Assembly: GCA_027315405.1 (NCBI GenBank)
Contig: DAHUYB010000053.1
Span: 1-64,000 of the forward strand
Length of the DNA: 64,000 nucleotides
Origin: Gammaproteobacteria bacterium
GTDB lineage: Bacteria; Pseudomonadota; Gammaproteobacteria; Natronospirales; REEB76
Reading direction: 5' to 3'
The translations under genes and the position numbers were made by a program. Under the pieces are notes generated by a model. That model made no database searches and was not told the DNA's origin. It saw nothing but the letters and a program-made list of their open reading frames with translations. Shown piece by piece: positions 51,992-61,589 of this stretch (position 1 is its first letter; each line of letters begins with the position of its first letter).

Positions 51992-54139
51992 ATGCCGACC
52001 AAGCCGAATTCAACCGCCAACCCGGGCACAACAAAACTCATCGCAAACCGGCGCAAGCCCCTGAAGATCATCGCTATCAGCATCGCGGTGGTCATCGCGC
52101 TGATTATCGTCATCGCGATCGTGTTGCCGTTCATCATCAGTCCTAACGATTTCAAGCCACGGATCGCGAAACTGGTGAACGACAAGACCGGCCGTGAACT
52201 CAGCATGCCGGGTGATATCAAGCTATCCATTTTCCCGTGGTTGGGCGCTGAGATCGGACCCATGTCTCTCAGTAATGCACCCGGTTTCGGGAATGCGCCT
52301 TTCGCCAGCATCAACGAGACCGATGTACACGTGCGCTTCTGGCCGTTGCTGCGCGGCCATATCGAAGTCGGTACGATCAAGCTCGACGGCTTGGATCTCG
52401 ACCTGGAGCGCGACGCCAATGGCCGCAATAACTGGCAGGATATCCTCGACCATCTGAAGAACTCGGGATCGTCGGCGCAATCTCAGGGCAATAACACTAG
52501 GTCCAACGCGCTTGCAACCCTGCGTATACAGGGCCTGGATCTCAGCAACAGCGGCTTGCGCTGGCGCGATGCCCAGAAGCATCAGCAATATACAATCAGC
52601 AATCTCAACATGGACATGGGCGCCTTCGCATCCGGAATACCACTGCGCCTGAACACCGATTTCGATTTCACCGGCACTAACCCATCGCTTACCGGGCATG
52701 CCTCCTTCAAGGGGACGGTGATCGCGGACCTGACTAAAAAGATTTATACCCTCAGCAATGCCAAGCTCGATCTTGACGCCGATGGCGACGCGGTACCCGG
52801 TGGTCATGTCAACGCGGAGCTGTTGTGGCAGCAGGCGGCGTTGAACATGGATGTGGGCACGGTGGCGCTCAACGGTCTATCGGCAAGCGCCTATGGCCTT
52901 AAGGCACAGGCGGATATGGAGGGTGAAGGACTGTTGAAAGACCCACACTTCAACGGCAGTCTTAAATTGGCGTCGTTCTCACCACGCGCAGTGTTGCAAG
53001 CTCTGGGACATGGGGGACTCGCCGATACCCGCGATCCGCAGGCGCTGACCCAGGCTTCGGGCTCCCTGAACTTCATCGCTGCACCCGATTCCGCCAGCGT
53101 GCAGAATCTCAACTTCAAACTGGATGACACCACCCTCAGCGGCACCGCCGCCATCAAGGATTTCAAAACCAAGACTCTGACGTTCAACCTCGCTCTCGAC
53201 CAGGTCAACGCCGACCGCTATTTGCCGCCACAGAAAGCCGCCACCGCAACCCAACCGCGCGAAACTACCGACATCAATAAGGTAAGTATTCCGGTGCGCA
53301 CTTTACGCAGCCTGAATCTTGATGGCCAACTACAAATCGGTCAACTCACGCTGCTCAATGTCCATGCCGGCAACACGGAAGTGAGCGTCAGCGCCCATCA
53401 AGGGCTGGTGCGCATCAATCCCCTGACCGTACAGCTCTACGGCGGTGCGCTCAGCGGCACGGCGCAGATTGACGCCAGCAGCGACACCCCCATCGTCACG
53501 GAAGATCTCACCCTGCATAACGTACAGGCCGGTGGGCTGGTGCAGGATCTATTCAAGGTCAATCGTCTGAGCGGCACCGCGAACCTGCACATCGCAACGC
53601 GCGGGCTCGGCCCCACGGTGGGCGAAATCCGCCACACCCTGGAAGGGCGTATGAACTTTTCCTTCAAAAATGGCACCATCGAAGGCCTGAATGTCTGGGA
53701 TGCCATCGACCGCGCCTACGCGCTGGTGAAGCATCTGCCGCCACCACCACCGGCCCCCAAGCGCACCGAGTTCGCCGATATGCACGGCAGCGCGACCATC
53801 AACCACGGGGTGCTGGATAACCGGGATTTTGCCGCCAGCCTGCCGTATATGAATCTCACGGGCGCAGGCAAACTGGATCTGGTGGAACTTACGCTGGATT
53901 ACCGCCTCACGGCACGTCTCACCGGTACGCCGAAACTTGGCGCCCGATCGGATCTGGGCGGGCTGGCTGGCAACACCATTCCAGTGCGTATCAGTGGCAC
54001 CTTGTCCAATTTGAGCGTACGGCCCGATTTGAGCGGCGCGGTACGCATGCGCGTGGAAAGTGCAGTCAACAAGAAAAAAGCAGATCTCAAGGGAAAACTC
54101 AAGAATAAATTGCAAGATATCCTACATCCGCCTGGATAA
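51992..54139 (+). CDS. AsmA-family protein
   Basis: A 715-residue protein with one N-terminal membrane helix (about 27-48) and a long periplasmic body. GRELSMPGDIKLSIFPWLGAEIGPMSLSNAPGF is the N-terminal AsmA pattern (seen as separate blocks), and GTANLHIATRGLGPTVGEI, MNFSFKNGTIEGLNVWDAIDRA and YRLTARLTG the C-terminal domain. AsmA-like proteins are thought to bridge the envelope and move lipids. The START-like gene follows after 35 bases. Confidence 0.9.
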   Translation: MPTKPNSTANPGTTKLIANRRKPLKIIAISIAVVIALIIVIAIVLPFIISPNDFKPRIAKLVNDKTGRELSMPGDIKLSIFPWLGAEIGPMSLSNAPGFGNAPFASINETDVHVRFWPLLRGHIEVGTIKLDGLDLDLERDANGRNNWQDILDHLKNSGSSAQSQGNNTRSNALATLRIQGLDLSNSGLRWRDAQKHQQYTISNLNMDMGAFASGIPLRLNTDFDFTGTNPSLTGHASFKGTVIADLTKKIYTLSNAKLDLDADGDAVPGGHVNAELLWQQAALNMDVGTVALNGLSASAYGLKAQADMEGEGLLKDPHFNGSLKLASFSPRAVLQALGHGGLADTRDPQALTQASGSLNFIAAPDSASVQNLNFKLDDTTLSGTAAIKDFKTKTLTFNLALDQVNADRYLPPQKAATATQPRETTDINKVSIPVRTLRSLNLDGQLQIGQLTLLNVHAGNTEVSVSAHQGLVRINPLTVQLYGGALSGTAQIDASSDTPIVTEDLTLHNVQAGGLVQDLFKVNRLSGTANLHIATRGLGPTVGEIRHTLEGRMNFSFKNGTIEGLNVWDAIDRAYALVKHLPPPPPAPKRTEFADMHGSATINHGVLDNRDFAASLPYMNLTGAGKLDLVELTLDYRLTARLTGTPKLGARSDLGGLAGNTIPVRISGTLSNLSVRPDLSGAVRMRVESAVNKKKADLKGKLKNKLQDILHPPG

Positions 54140-54174
54140 CTGAGTGCCATGTCCGTGAGCATAGCGAGGCTGGG

Positions 54175-54792
54175 GTGCGACGTACATTCCTGACGATGCT
54201 TGCGGTGGTGTGGCTGACTGGCAATGCCTGGGCAGCGCAATTCCACTCGTTCGAGGTTTCCCAAAATAACGGCCGTTATCAGTTGAGCGCCGATATCTAC
54301 CTCGCGGCTCCGCCAGCCCAGGTGTATCAAGTGCTGACCGACTACAATCACCTCACGCGCCTCAGCGGCGCTATTCGTCAGAGCCGCATACTGAAACAGA
54401 TTGATGCGCATACTTATCTGGTGTTTGTCGAAAGCCATGCCTGTGTGCTGTTCTTCTGTCACAACATCAAGGAGACCCAGCGGGTGATGGAACTTACACC
54501 CCGAGAGGTCGTATCGGAAGTGATACCTGAGGGCAGTAATGTGAAAATGTCTTCTTCCTCCTGGCGCTTGGAGCCAGAAGGTGACGGCACGCGCATGCAC
54601 TGGGAGGTAACCTTTGTCCCGGATTTCTGGATTCCACCGCTCATCGGTCCGTTCTTTATGAAAGGCGAGATGCGGGCGCAAGGCAAATATATGGCGGAGG
54701 GCGTGGAAAAACTCGCCCGCGAGCGCGCCCACTTGCCGCCGTTGGTGGAGACTGACAAACATGCCGCGTCAAACCAAACCCAAGCGCCCTGA
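54175..54792 (+). CDS. Secreted SRPBCC/START-like protein
   Basis: A 205-residue protein with signal peptide (LTMLAVVWLTGNAWA). The body is a helix-grip fold: IYLAAPPAQVYQVLTDYNHLTRLSGAI, then beta strands and a long C-terminal helix (AEGVEKLARERAH). The family (polyketide cyclase/coenzyme Q-binding Coq10-like) binds hydrophobic ligands. The start is GTG at 54175. It overlaps mutY by 32 bases. Its periplasmic place next to AsmA suggests lipid handling, as inference. Confidence 0.82.
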   Translation: MRRTFLTMLAVVWLTGNAWAAQFHSFEVSQNNGRYQLSADIYLAAPPAQVYQVLTDYNHLTRLSGAIRQSRILKQIDAHTYLVFVESHACVLFFCHNIKETQRVMELTPREVVSEVIPEGSNVKMSSSSWRLEPEGDGTRMHWEVTFVPDFWIPPLIGPFFMKGEMRAQGKYMAEGVEKLARERAHLPPLVETDKHAASNQTQAP

Positions 54793-55879
54793 ATTCAAAC
54801 TGGCGCCGCTGCTGCTGCGCTGGTACCGCGCCCACGGCCGCAAAGACTTGCCGTGGCAGCACCAGCCGACGCCGTATCGGGTGTGGGTTTCGGAAATCAT
54901 GTTGCAGCAGACCCAGGTGAGCACCGTAATTCCCTATTACGGGCGGTTCATGGTGCGCTTCCCCGATATACGCGCGCTGGCCAACGCGCCGCTGGATGAG
55001 GTGCTGCATCTGTGGTCGGGGCTGGGGTATTACGCCCGGGCGCGCAATCTGCACCGGGCCGCCCGTATCCTCCGCGATGAGTATCGCGGAACATTCCCGG
55101 CGGATTTTGAAAGTGTGACCGCGCTACCCGGTATCGGCCGTTCCACCGCCGGCGCCATCATGGCGCTTGCCTACGGCCAGCGCCATGCAATCCTCGACGG
55201 CAACGTGAAACGCGTACTGACGCGCTTGCATGGCATCAAAGGCTGGCCGGGTGAGGCGGTCGTCGCCCAAAAACTGTGGGCTCTCGCGCAACAACACACA
55301 CCGCCGCAAGCCGTGGCTGTGTATACCCAGGCCATCATGGATATGGGCGCGACCCTGTGCACCCGCAGCCGGCCGCGCTGCGATGCTTGCCCGGTGGCGG
55401 CAGATTGTCGCGCCCACGCTTTCGGGCGGGAGACGGATTTCCCCGCGGCGCGTCCGCGCAAGACGCTGCCGGTGCGCCGCACCCGCCTGCTGCTCATCAC
55501 TTGCAACGGCCGTGTGTTGCTGCAAAGACGTCCACCGGCCGGACTCTGGGGCGGCCTGTGGGGCTTTCCGGAAATGCCGCTGGACCAGAACACTGTGGAC
55601 TGGTGCCGCGAGCATCTGCACGTACGTGCATATTCACCTGACCCCTGGCCGGTTTTGCGGCACACCTTCAGCCATTTTCATCTGGACATGCAGCCGCTGC
55701 GACTGGAGGTTTCAGAACCCGCCGGTATCGCTGATGATGCCGACCGCACGTGGTATGACCCCAGGGCGCCCTTGCGCGTCGGCCTGGCGGCGCCGGTGAA
55801 GAAGCTTATCGGACAATTGCAGAATCAGGCAGGAGAACCGCGGAATGACACGCACCGTCAAATGCGCCTTGCTGGGTGA
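54761..55879 (+). CDS. mutY: A/G-specific adenine DNA glycosylase MutY
   Basis: A 372-residue repair enzyme removing A opposite 8-oxoG. Catalytic Glu is in [12 protein letters not shown] and Asp in [10 protein letters not shown]; helix-hairpin-helix [12 protein letters not shown]; [4Fe-4S] Cys in [17 protein letters not shown]; and a C-terminal Nudix-like domain ([15 protein letters not shown]). Normal length. The start overlaps the preceding gene. Confidence 0.97.
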   Translation: MPRQTKPKRPEFKLAPLLLRWYRAHGRKDLPWQHQPTPYRVWVSEIMLQQTQVSTVIPYYGRFMVRFPDIRALANAPLDEVLHLWSGLGYYARARNLHRAARILRDEYRGTFPADFESVTALPGIGRSTAGAIMALAYGQRHAILDGNVKRVLTRLHGIKGWPGEAVVAQKLWALAQQHTPPQAVAVYTQAIMDMGATLCTRSRPRCDACPVAADCRAHAFGRETDFPAARPRKTLPVRRTRLLLITCNGRVLLQRRPPAGLWGGLWGFPEMPLDQNTVDWCREHLHVRAYSPDPWPVLRHTFSHFHLDMQPLRLEVSEPAGIADDADRTWYDPRAPLRVGLAAPVKKLIGQLQNQAGEPRNDTHRQMRLAG

Positions 55880-56117
55880 AGAGCTCGAAGGTCTGGAGCG
55901 TCCACCCTGGCCGGGCGAGCTCGGCCAGCGGATCTTCGAAAACGTTTCCCGCCAGGCCTGGCAGCAATGGCTGCAACATCAAACCATGCTGATCAACGAA
56001 TACCGCTTATCCGCCCTTGACCTCAAGGCGCGTAAGTTCTTGGCGGAAGAAATGGAGAAATTCTTTTTTGGTGGTGGCGCAAAGAAACCGGAAGGTTATG
56101 TCTCACCTTCTGACTGA
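55845..56117 (+). CDS. Fe(II)-trafficking protein YggX
   Basis: A 90-residue protein guarding Fe-S clusters against oxidation. [19 protein letters not shown] with the key Cys, [33 protein letters not shown] in its helices, and [12 protein letters not shown] are characteristic. It overlaps mutY by 35 bases, the typical mutY-yggX pair. Confidence 0.96.
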   Translation: MTRTVKCALLGEELEGLERPPWPGELGQRIFENVSRQAWQQWLQHQTMLINEYRLSALDLKARKFLAEEMEKFFFGGGAKKPEGYVSPSD

Positions 56118-56662
56118 TTCTTTTTGAAGTGAATTATTTTTATGAGTCGGTAAACAAGTACAATACTGACGGCTACGAAAAAGATAAAAAATAATATCCC
56201 CACCAGTAAATAACCGTGTAATGCAGCATCGAGACCGACCGCTGTGCACGCACATAGGGTGATAAAGCAGCATGTCAACCACAGGCCATCTATCCACAGG
56301 ATTTCGTTTGCCCAATACTGTTTCCAAGCGGTGGAAGGTAAATCTTCAAGTGGGGTGAGGTCAGTGGACAGCCAGTTCAAAAAATGCCAGTGAACGAAGA
56401 AGCCGAATAAAAACTCCACGAAAAGAAGAAGAATGACCCAAAGGAACTTGTTGTACAGGATAAAAAATAAAAAAATCAATGCAAAAGAGGTATTCGTCAA
56501 TAATTGATAAATAAAAAGCCAGAAAAGAATATGCTGTGCCTTTGAGTGGTTGATTTGATACCAGGTTTTTTGGCCATGAAAATAGAGCGATCCCTGTGTA
56601 TCCCGACGAAAGTAGCGTGATTTCCCCAGGACATCTCTGCTCCATTTTGATTTTTTGGCCAT
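56096..56662 (-). CDS. AT-rich four-helix membrane protein, unknown
   Basis: Not recognised. A 188-residue protein with a Lys-rich start, then hydrophobic segments near 45-65, 68-92, 123-145 and 150-172, and a Lys-rich end ([13 protein letters not shown]). Codon and base use are clearly more AT-rich than the flanking genes, pointing to recent acquisition. It overlaps the yggX 3' end by 22 bases and sits 1 base after the egtD stop. Confidence 0.6.
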   Translation of the reverse strand: MAKKSKWSRDVLGKSRYFRRDTQGSLYFHGQKTWYQINHSKAQHILFWLFIYQLLTNTSFALIFLFFILYNKFLWVILLLFVEFLFGFFVHWHFLNWLSTDLTPLEDLPSTAWKQYWANEILWIDGLWLTCCFITLCACTAVGLDAALHGYLLVGILFFIFFVAVSIVLVYRLIKIIHFKKNQSEGET

Positions 56663-56663
56663 C

Positions 56664-57647
56664 TTAATTTGGTATTAGGTATTGAACGCTAAACCAGCGG
56701 CGGTCGTCGGTCCATACCTGTTTCACAGCAAACCCTGCTTTGGCTGCCAGCGCCGCGAAGCCGGACAGGGTATGTTTGTAGCTGTATTCCGTGACGATGC
56801 ATTCATCTTCACGGAAACAGAAGGATTCACCGGCAATCCGTACTGACTGGTTGTCCAGGCTCACCAGGTGCATCTCGATGCGGCCTTCGGCCTCGTTGTA
56901 CACCGCCAGGTGACGGAAACGGCTGAGGTCGAAGTCGCTCTGTAATTCACGGTTCAAACGCCGCAGCAGGTTGAGGTTGAAGGCCGCGGTGACGCCGGTC
57001 TGATCGTTGTAGGCGCGCTCCAGCACGTTCCGGTCCTTGCGCAGGTCTACGCCGATCAGCAGGCCGCCCTCGGGGCCTGCCAGCCTCCGCAGCTGCTTGA
57101 GCAGCCGGATCGCCGCAGCCGGCTCGAAATTGCCGATGGTGGAGCCGGGGAAATAGATGACCGTGCGCACGGCAGCACGGCGCGGCGGCGGCAGCGCGAA
57201 CGGCTGACTGAAGTCCGCACACACCGGCAGGACTTCCAGTTCCGGATACAGACGGTTCAGGTGGTCGGCGGCGGCCACCAAGTGCTCGCGCGAAATGTCC
57301 ACCGGCACATAGGCGCGGGGCTGGTGCAGGTGATCCAGCAGGAGCCGGGTCTTGAGACTGCTACCGCTGCCCGGTTCCACCAGCAGAATCCGCGGCCCCA
57401 GGGCTGCAGCCATGTCGGCTACACGGGCTTCCATGATGCCGAGCTCGATGCGTGTTAGATAATATTCCGGCTGCTCGCAAATGGCATCAAACAGTTGTGA
57501 TCCACGCATGTCGTAGAAGTACTTGCAAGGCAGGATCTTCTGCGTTGCGTGTAAACCGCTGAGAATTTCTTCGCGCATATCGGCTGCGCGTGGATGGTAG
57601 TCGTGCAGGGTAAGCGAAGGCGTTTGGGATATCTGCATCTTAGGCAT
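56664..57647 (-). CDS. egtD: L-histidine N-alpha-methyltransferase EgtD
   Basis: A 327-residue SAM enzyme converting histidine to hercynine, the first step to ergothioneine. LPCKYFYDMRGSQLFDAIC, PEYYLTRIE, LLVEPGSGSSLKTRLLL, YVPVDISREHL and FPGSTIGNFEP are EgtD motifs. The start at 57647 overlaps the egtB stop by 8 bases; a second ATG at 57638 is possible. It is the downstream gene of egtB. Confidence 0.94.
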   Translation of the reverse strand: MPKMQISQTPSLTLHDYHPRAADMREEILSGLHATQKILPCKYFYDMRGSQLFDAICEQPEYYLTRIELGIMEARVADMAAALGPRILLVEPGSGSSLKTRLLLDHLHQPRAYVPVDISREHLVAAADHLNRLYPELEVLPVCADFSQPFALPPPRRAAVRTVIYFPGSTIGNFEPAAAIRLLKQLRRLAGPEGGLLIGVDLRKDRNVLERAYNDQTGVTAAFNLNLLRRLNRELQSDFDLSRFRHLAVYNEAEGRIEMHLVSLDNQSVRIAGESFCFREDECIVTEYSYKHTLSGFAALAAKAGFAVKQVWTDDRRWFSVQYLIPN

Positions 57648-58914
57648 CCTGCGCAAGCCGCAGTCCCGAAAACTGCCAGCGCTGCTGTGGATAGAAGAAA
57701 TTACGGTAGCTGGCGCGCACATGCTCGCGAGGTGTGGCGCAGGAGCCGCCGCGCAGCACCATTTGATTAGCCATGAACTTGCCGTTGTATTCGCCCAGCG
57801 TCCCCGCCAGCGGCTTGAATCCCGGATAGGGGGTGTAGGGACTCATGGTCCATTCCCAGACATCTCCATACATTTGATACGGCGGTTCGGCCACAGCGGA
57901 TGCGCCGAGCGGATGGAAGCGGCCCTGTTCCATGAAATTGCCCTCGATGGCTCGGTCGGCGGCCAGCGTTTCCCATTCCGCTTCCGTCGGTAGGCGCGCA
58001 CCGGCCCAGCGGGCAAAGGCATCCGCCTCGTAATAACTCACGTGGCACACGGGTGCGTGGCTATCCAACTCGCGTTCGCCTCCCAGGGTGAATTCCGCTG
58101 TCATGTCCTGATTCCAATAGAGCGGCCGGTTCCAGCCCTCCCGCTGCACGCTGGCCCAGCCGTCGGATAACCACAGCGCCGGCGCGCTATAACCGCCGGC
58201 GCGGATGAATTCCAGATAGTCATTGTTGGTGGTTAACCGGTTAGCCAGGGCGTGGGCCTGAATGAATACCCGATGCCTGGGGGTCTCATTGTCAAAGGCG
58301 AAATCGCTGCCCGCATGGCCGATAGGCAACAGACCCTCGGGACAGGGAATAAATTTCAGCGGTAAGGCGGACGTGGATACCGGCGCCGGCAGTGCACGCC
58401 ATCGGGGTTGAAGCGGATTGCGCGCGAACAGGTGTTTGATGTCCATGAGCAGCAGTTCCTGGTGCTGCTGTTCATGGTTTAGCCCAAGTGTCGTCAGGTA
58501 CGCAAGCTCCGGCTCGCGGCCGCGCGCGTCCAGGAGCTTATGCATATGCTCATCCACATGCGCGCGGTAGTGCGCCACTTCAGCGACGTCGGGTCTGGAC
58601 AGCAGGCCGCGCTCAGACCGCGGGTGCATGCCTCCGACAGTGTAATAATAGGAATTGAACAGATAATTGAACTGTGGATCGAACGGCCGATAGTCCTTGA
58701 GGTACGGTGCCAGCAGAAAGTGCTCGAAAAACCAGCTGCTATGGGCCGAGTGCCATTTCGCCGGGCTCGCATCCGGCATGCTCTGCAGCGCCATGTCTTC
58801 CGGCGTGAGACTGTGGCAGAGCCCCGTGGTGACATCGCGCACCTGTTGATAGCGCAGTACACGCTGCGTGCAGTCAAAGACCGGCATCGGCTGGGTACGT
58901 GGGGCGATGTTCAT
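57640..58914 (-). CDS. egtB: Ergothioneine synthase EgtB (sulfoxide synthase)
   Basis: A 424-residue non-haem iron enzyme forming the C-S bond to hercynine. A DinB-like N-terminal domain has HSAHSSWFFEHF and LNHEQQHQELLLMD, the three-His iron site. The C-terminal FGE-sulfatase domain has VCHVSYYEADAFARWAGARLPTEAEWE in order, and VLRGGSCATPREHVRASYRNFF at the end. No methyltransferase domain is fused, so it is EgtB, not OvoA. EgtC and EgtE are absent from the window. Confidence 0.94.
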   Translation of the reverse strand: MNIAPRTQPMPVFDCTQRVLRYQQVRDVTTGLCHSLTPEDMALQSMPDASPAKWHSAHSSWFFEHFLLAPYLKDYRPFDPQFNYLFNSYYYTVGGMHPRSERGLLSRPDVAEVAHYRAHVDEHMHKLLDARGREPELAYLTTLGLNHEQQHQELLLMDIKHLFARNPLQPRWRALPAPVSTSALPLKFIPCPEGLLPIGHAGSDFAFDNETPRHRVFIQAHALANRLTTNNDYLEFIRAGGYSAPALWLSDGWASVQREGWNRPLYWNQDMTAEFTLGGERELDSHAPVCHVSYYEADAFARWAGARLPTEAEWETLAADRAIEGNFMEQGRFHPLGASAVAEPPYQMYGDVWEWTMSPYTPYPGFKPLAGTLGEYNGKFMANQMVLRGGSCATPREHVRASYRNFFYPQQRWQFSGLRLAQDA

Positions 58915-58986
58915 GCGCTACCGCAATTTGTCTCTTTTCCGAAGCCTAGTCGCCGCATCGGTATCTGTCAAAATACAGTCAATCCC

Positions 58987-59015
58987 TTGACCCGGCGCCA
59001 GCCTGCCGGTTTAAT
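58987..59015 (+). promoter_or_regulatory. Stable-RNA promoter of the tRNA-Phe array
   Basis: TTGACC (58987-58992), 17 bases, TTTAAT (59010-59015), then the GC-rich discriminator AGCGCCCCC. It is 30 bases or so before a broken tRNA-Phe 5' half, and 175 before the intact tRNA. Confidence 0.75.
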
Positions 59016-59050
59016 AGCGCCCCCTGTTTTGTTTCCTGCACTCAGTTTCT

Positions 59051-59130
59051 GGACAGGTAGCTCAGTTGGGTGAGGCAGGTGCTTCCATCGAGATGCCAGT
59101 GGCATCTCGATCCGGCCGAACGCGAGGCAG
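59051..59130 (+). pseudogene. tRNA-Phe 5'-half remnant followed by an 11-base hairpin
   Basis: GGACAGGTAGCTCAGTTGGG (59051-59070) equals the tRNA-Phe acceptor/D-arm text with one change. It then runs into CTTCC, a perfect hairpin ATCGAGATGCC-AGT-GGCATCTCGAT (59087-59111), and CCGGCCGAACGCGAGGC. The anticodon arm and 3' half are missing, so no functional tRNA. Confidence 0.7.
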
Positions 59131-59190
59131 GGATGCCGAGCTGGGAGTGTCACAGGGACGTATCAGTGTTGAGGTGTGTCGCAAAAACGA

Positions 59191-59266
<76 letters not shown>

Positions 59267-59322
59267 CCTTAATACACTGCAACAGACGATGTGCGTGGCC
59301 ACGTTGAGTGTGGTCAGAATTT

Positions 59323-59458
59323 ATTTGGGCGGAATCGAACGGTTAAATATCGGTGGTTCGCACGGCACGCTTCGCTATCCCTGCTGTGCGTGCCTTCCCA
59401 GGGCAACCTTCCTGGTTGCCCGCTCAGCCGTATCGGCCTCGCCCGCCCCTGGCCGCCA
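59323..59458 (+). repeat. tRNA-Phe-derived composite fragment, copy A
   Basis: Contains a reverse T-arm piece GGGCGGAATCGAAC, 10 bases, forward T-arm CGGTGGTTCG (59351-59360), an 83-base insert with hairpins GGCACGC/GCGTGCC and GGGCAACC/GGTTGCCC, then CGCCCCTGGCCGCCA (59444-59458), the tRNA 3' end. Not a functional tRNA. Confidence 0.7.
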
Positions 59459-59511
59459 TTTACGTTCAATCGATTAATATGCTTTTTTACCAAGCGTCAA
59501 TCAATTTTCGA

Positions 59512-59663
59512 TGGCGGAATTGAACGCCAGTTGAATCGGTGGTTCGCCGGCGAGCTCCACTATCCTGCTCCTCTCGCCTTTCCGGGGCGGCCATCGTGGC
59601 CGCCCGTTCGGTCAGACCAAAGCTATGCTTTCGTCTTATAGCTTCACCCGCCCCTGGCCATCA
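59512..59663 (+). repeat. tRNA-Phe-derived composite fragment, copy B
   Basis: Same layout as copy A: GGCGGAATTGAAC, a short spacer, TCGGTGGTTCG (59536-59546), a 102-base insert, then CGCCCCTGGCCATCA (59649-59663). The insert hairpins are GGCGAG/CTCGCC and GGGCGGCCA/TGGCCGCCC: same positions as in copy A but different sequence. Confidence 0.7.
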
Positions 59664-59750
59664 TTTATTTCTGCCGTCTGTGAATGAGCAGCCGTGTGGT
59701 GGTTCGTGGAGCTGTCGTGGAAGCACACACCGTTCGCGGCGCAGCTATTT

Positions 59751-60698
59751 TCAATGACTGGCGATGGGCCGCGCGCTGAAGGACGGCGCTGTGAGCCGTG
59801 CACCTTTATAGGCCTTGACTTCCCCAAAGCGGCGATGCTGTTCCCAATCTTCACGCGCCGTCTGGATTTCCCCCGCGCTGCGTGCCACAAAATTCCACCA
59901 GATGATAATGGGCTCCCCGAATGGCGCGCCGCCGATCAACACCGCGCGTGCCGGATCTTTCGTGCTGAGTTCGATCCCGCTACGCTGGGTTCCGAGGTAA
60001 TGCAGTGCGCCGGGGATCAGCTGTTTGCCTTCGAGCCCGATTTCCCCGTTGATGATAACGAGCGCGTGCTCCCAGGTGGGATTCAGCGGCAGGCGCATCT
60101 TGGCGTTGGCTTCAAATTTGAGTTCCGCACCCACCAGCGGCGAGAACGCGCGTGCCTTGGAACGCTGGCCGGCCAGTTCGCCCATGAACAGGTGTACGCG
60201 TCCGCCGCCCGGCTCCAGCACCGACAGGTCTTTGTAATGATCAAAACTGGCCGCCCGCTGGCGTTCCCGGTCGGGCAACGCCACCCACAGTTGCAGGCCA
60301 TGGAGTTTTCCCGAATTCCGGGCCGGGGTTTCCTCCGCGTGAGCGACGGCGTGGCCGGCGGTCATGAGATTCAGCTCACCGGGGCGTGCCATGCCCGTGC
60401 AACCCAGGCTGTCGTTATGCAGTATTTCCCCATCGAATAACCAGGAAACGGTTTGCAGGCCGATATGCGGATGCGGTGCCACGTCCATGGCCTTCCGGTT
60501 ACTGAAGGACAGAGGTCCGTAGTGGTCGAAAAAACACCAGGGGCCCACCAGACGGTGTTGCCGGAGCGGCAAGGCGCGCACCACTGTGAGGCCACCGCCC
60601 AGATCCGCATCGCGGGCGGGATAACTGACGACTTTAGACCCAGGCGTCGGCTGAGTTTCGAGACTTTTCGGTTCAGGCGATGCCGCAAGCTTGCTCAT
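59751..60698 (-). CDS. Pirin-family protein
   Basis: A 315-residue bicupin. The N-terminal cupin has the metal site HPHIGLQTVSWLFDGEILH with His and Glu ligands, preceded by VGPWCFFDHYGP. The C-terminal half has GELAGQRSKARAFSPLVGAEL and FGEPIIIWWNFVARS. Pirins may act as quercetinases or redox-linked regulators. The start at 60698 has GGGAGA; the longer frame is excluded. Confidence 0.92.
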   Translation of the reverse strand: MSKLAASPEPKSLETQPTPGSKVVSYPARDADLGGGLTVVRALPLRQHRLVGPWCFFDHYGPLSFSNRKAMDVAPHPHIGLQTVSWLFDGEILHNDSLGCTGMARPGELNLMTAGHAVAHAEETPARNSGKLHGLQLWVALPDRERQRAASFDHYKDLSVLEPGGGRVHLFMGELAGQRSKARAFSPLVGAELKFEANAKMRLPLNPTWEHALVIINGEIGLEGKQLIPGALHYLGTQRSGIELSTKDPARAVLIGGAPFGEPIIIWWNFVARSAGEIQTAREDWEQHRRFGEVKAYKGARLTAPSFSARPIASH

Positions 60699-60912
60699 AA
60701 GGGTTCTCCCGCTGAAGGATTCCAAGCGTAGCACTGGGCACGGGGTAACCAGGGCATTAGTGTGTACCCGTTTCCCGCGGCATTGCCGACGGAAGCCCGC
60801 AGCCTTTGGCATACCGGCCACTATTCCCCAATACCCGCTGACCTCATGCACTATACTGAAACCCGAGGATAGTATCGGATGACGGAGCGGCTGACTGCAG
60901 AGGCGGGTACCC

Positions 60913-61557
60913 ATGATCACGGTTTTAATCGCGGATGATCACAGCATTTTCCGGGCAGGCTTGGTCAAGCTGCTGCAGACACTGGCCGATGTCCAGGTGA
61001 TCGCAGAGGCTTCCAGTGGCAGGGAGGCGGTGGAATTGGCCGTCAAGGCGCATCCGGACATTGTGATCATGGACCTGGCAATGGGTGAGATAAACGGACT
61101 GGACGCCACCGCGCAGATACATGCACAGCATGCTGACATACGTGTAATCATTCTGTCCATGCATGCCAACGAAGAATATGTGGCGCAAGCGTTGAGTTCC
61201 GGTGCTTCCGCCTACGTATTGAAAGAGGCGACGCCGGATGAACTTAAGCTGGCTATAGAAGCGGTTTCGCGCGGCGGTATTTTTTTGAGCGCTGCCATCT
61301 CCAAGCGCGTAGTGGAAGACTATTTTAGTCAAGCCGCGGGCAAGCCAGGCTACATACAGCACCTGACTCCGAGGCAAAAACAGATCCTGCATCTGATCTC
61401 GGAAGGCAAGAACGTCAAGCAGATCGCTTTCGAGCTCAAAGTGAGTGTCAAGACCGTTGAGAGTCACCGCGCGCAACTCATGGAACGCCTGGGAATTCCC
61501 AACGCTGCGGCGCTCGTGCATTATGCCGCGCGGCTTTCCCCGCTTTCAAACAAGTAA
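60913..61557 (+). CDS. NarL/FixJ-type response regulator
   Basis: A 214-residue two-domain regulator. The receiver domain has acidic D8D9, phospho-acceptor Asp54 (VIMDLAMGE), a Ser/Thr switch in IILSMHA and Lys in YVLKEATP. The LuxR HTH is LTPRQKQILHLISEGKNVKQIAFELKVSVKTVESHR, in consecutive helices. No kinase is adjacent on this side; the sensor at 62432 is 0.9 kb away and could be the partner. Confidence 0.94.
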   Translation: MITVLIADDHSIFRAGLVKLLQTLADVQVIAEASSGREAVELAVKAHPDIVIMDLAMGEINGLDATAQIHAQHADIRVIILSMHANEEYVAQALSSGASAYVLKEATPDELKLAIEAVSRGGIFLSAAISKRVVEDYFSQAAGKPGYIQHLTPRQKQILHLISEGKNVKQIAFELKVSVKTVESHRAQLMERLGIPNAAALVHYAARLSPLSNK

Positions 61558-61589
61558 GCGCGGCGCAATCGCTTCATTTAAGACAGCGA

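Noticed and set aside
57640-58914. OvoA (ovothiol synthase) instead of EgtB
   Set aside because: The C-terminal methyltransferase domain of OvoA is absent and a separate EgtD follows.
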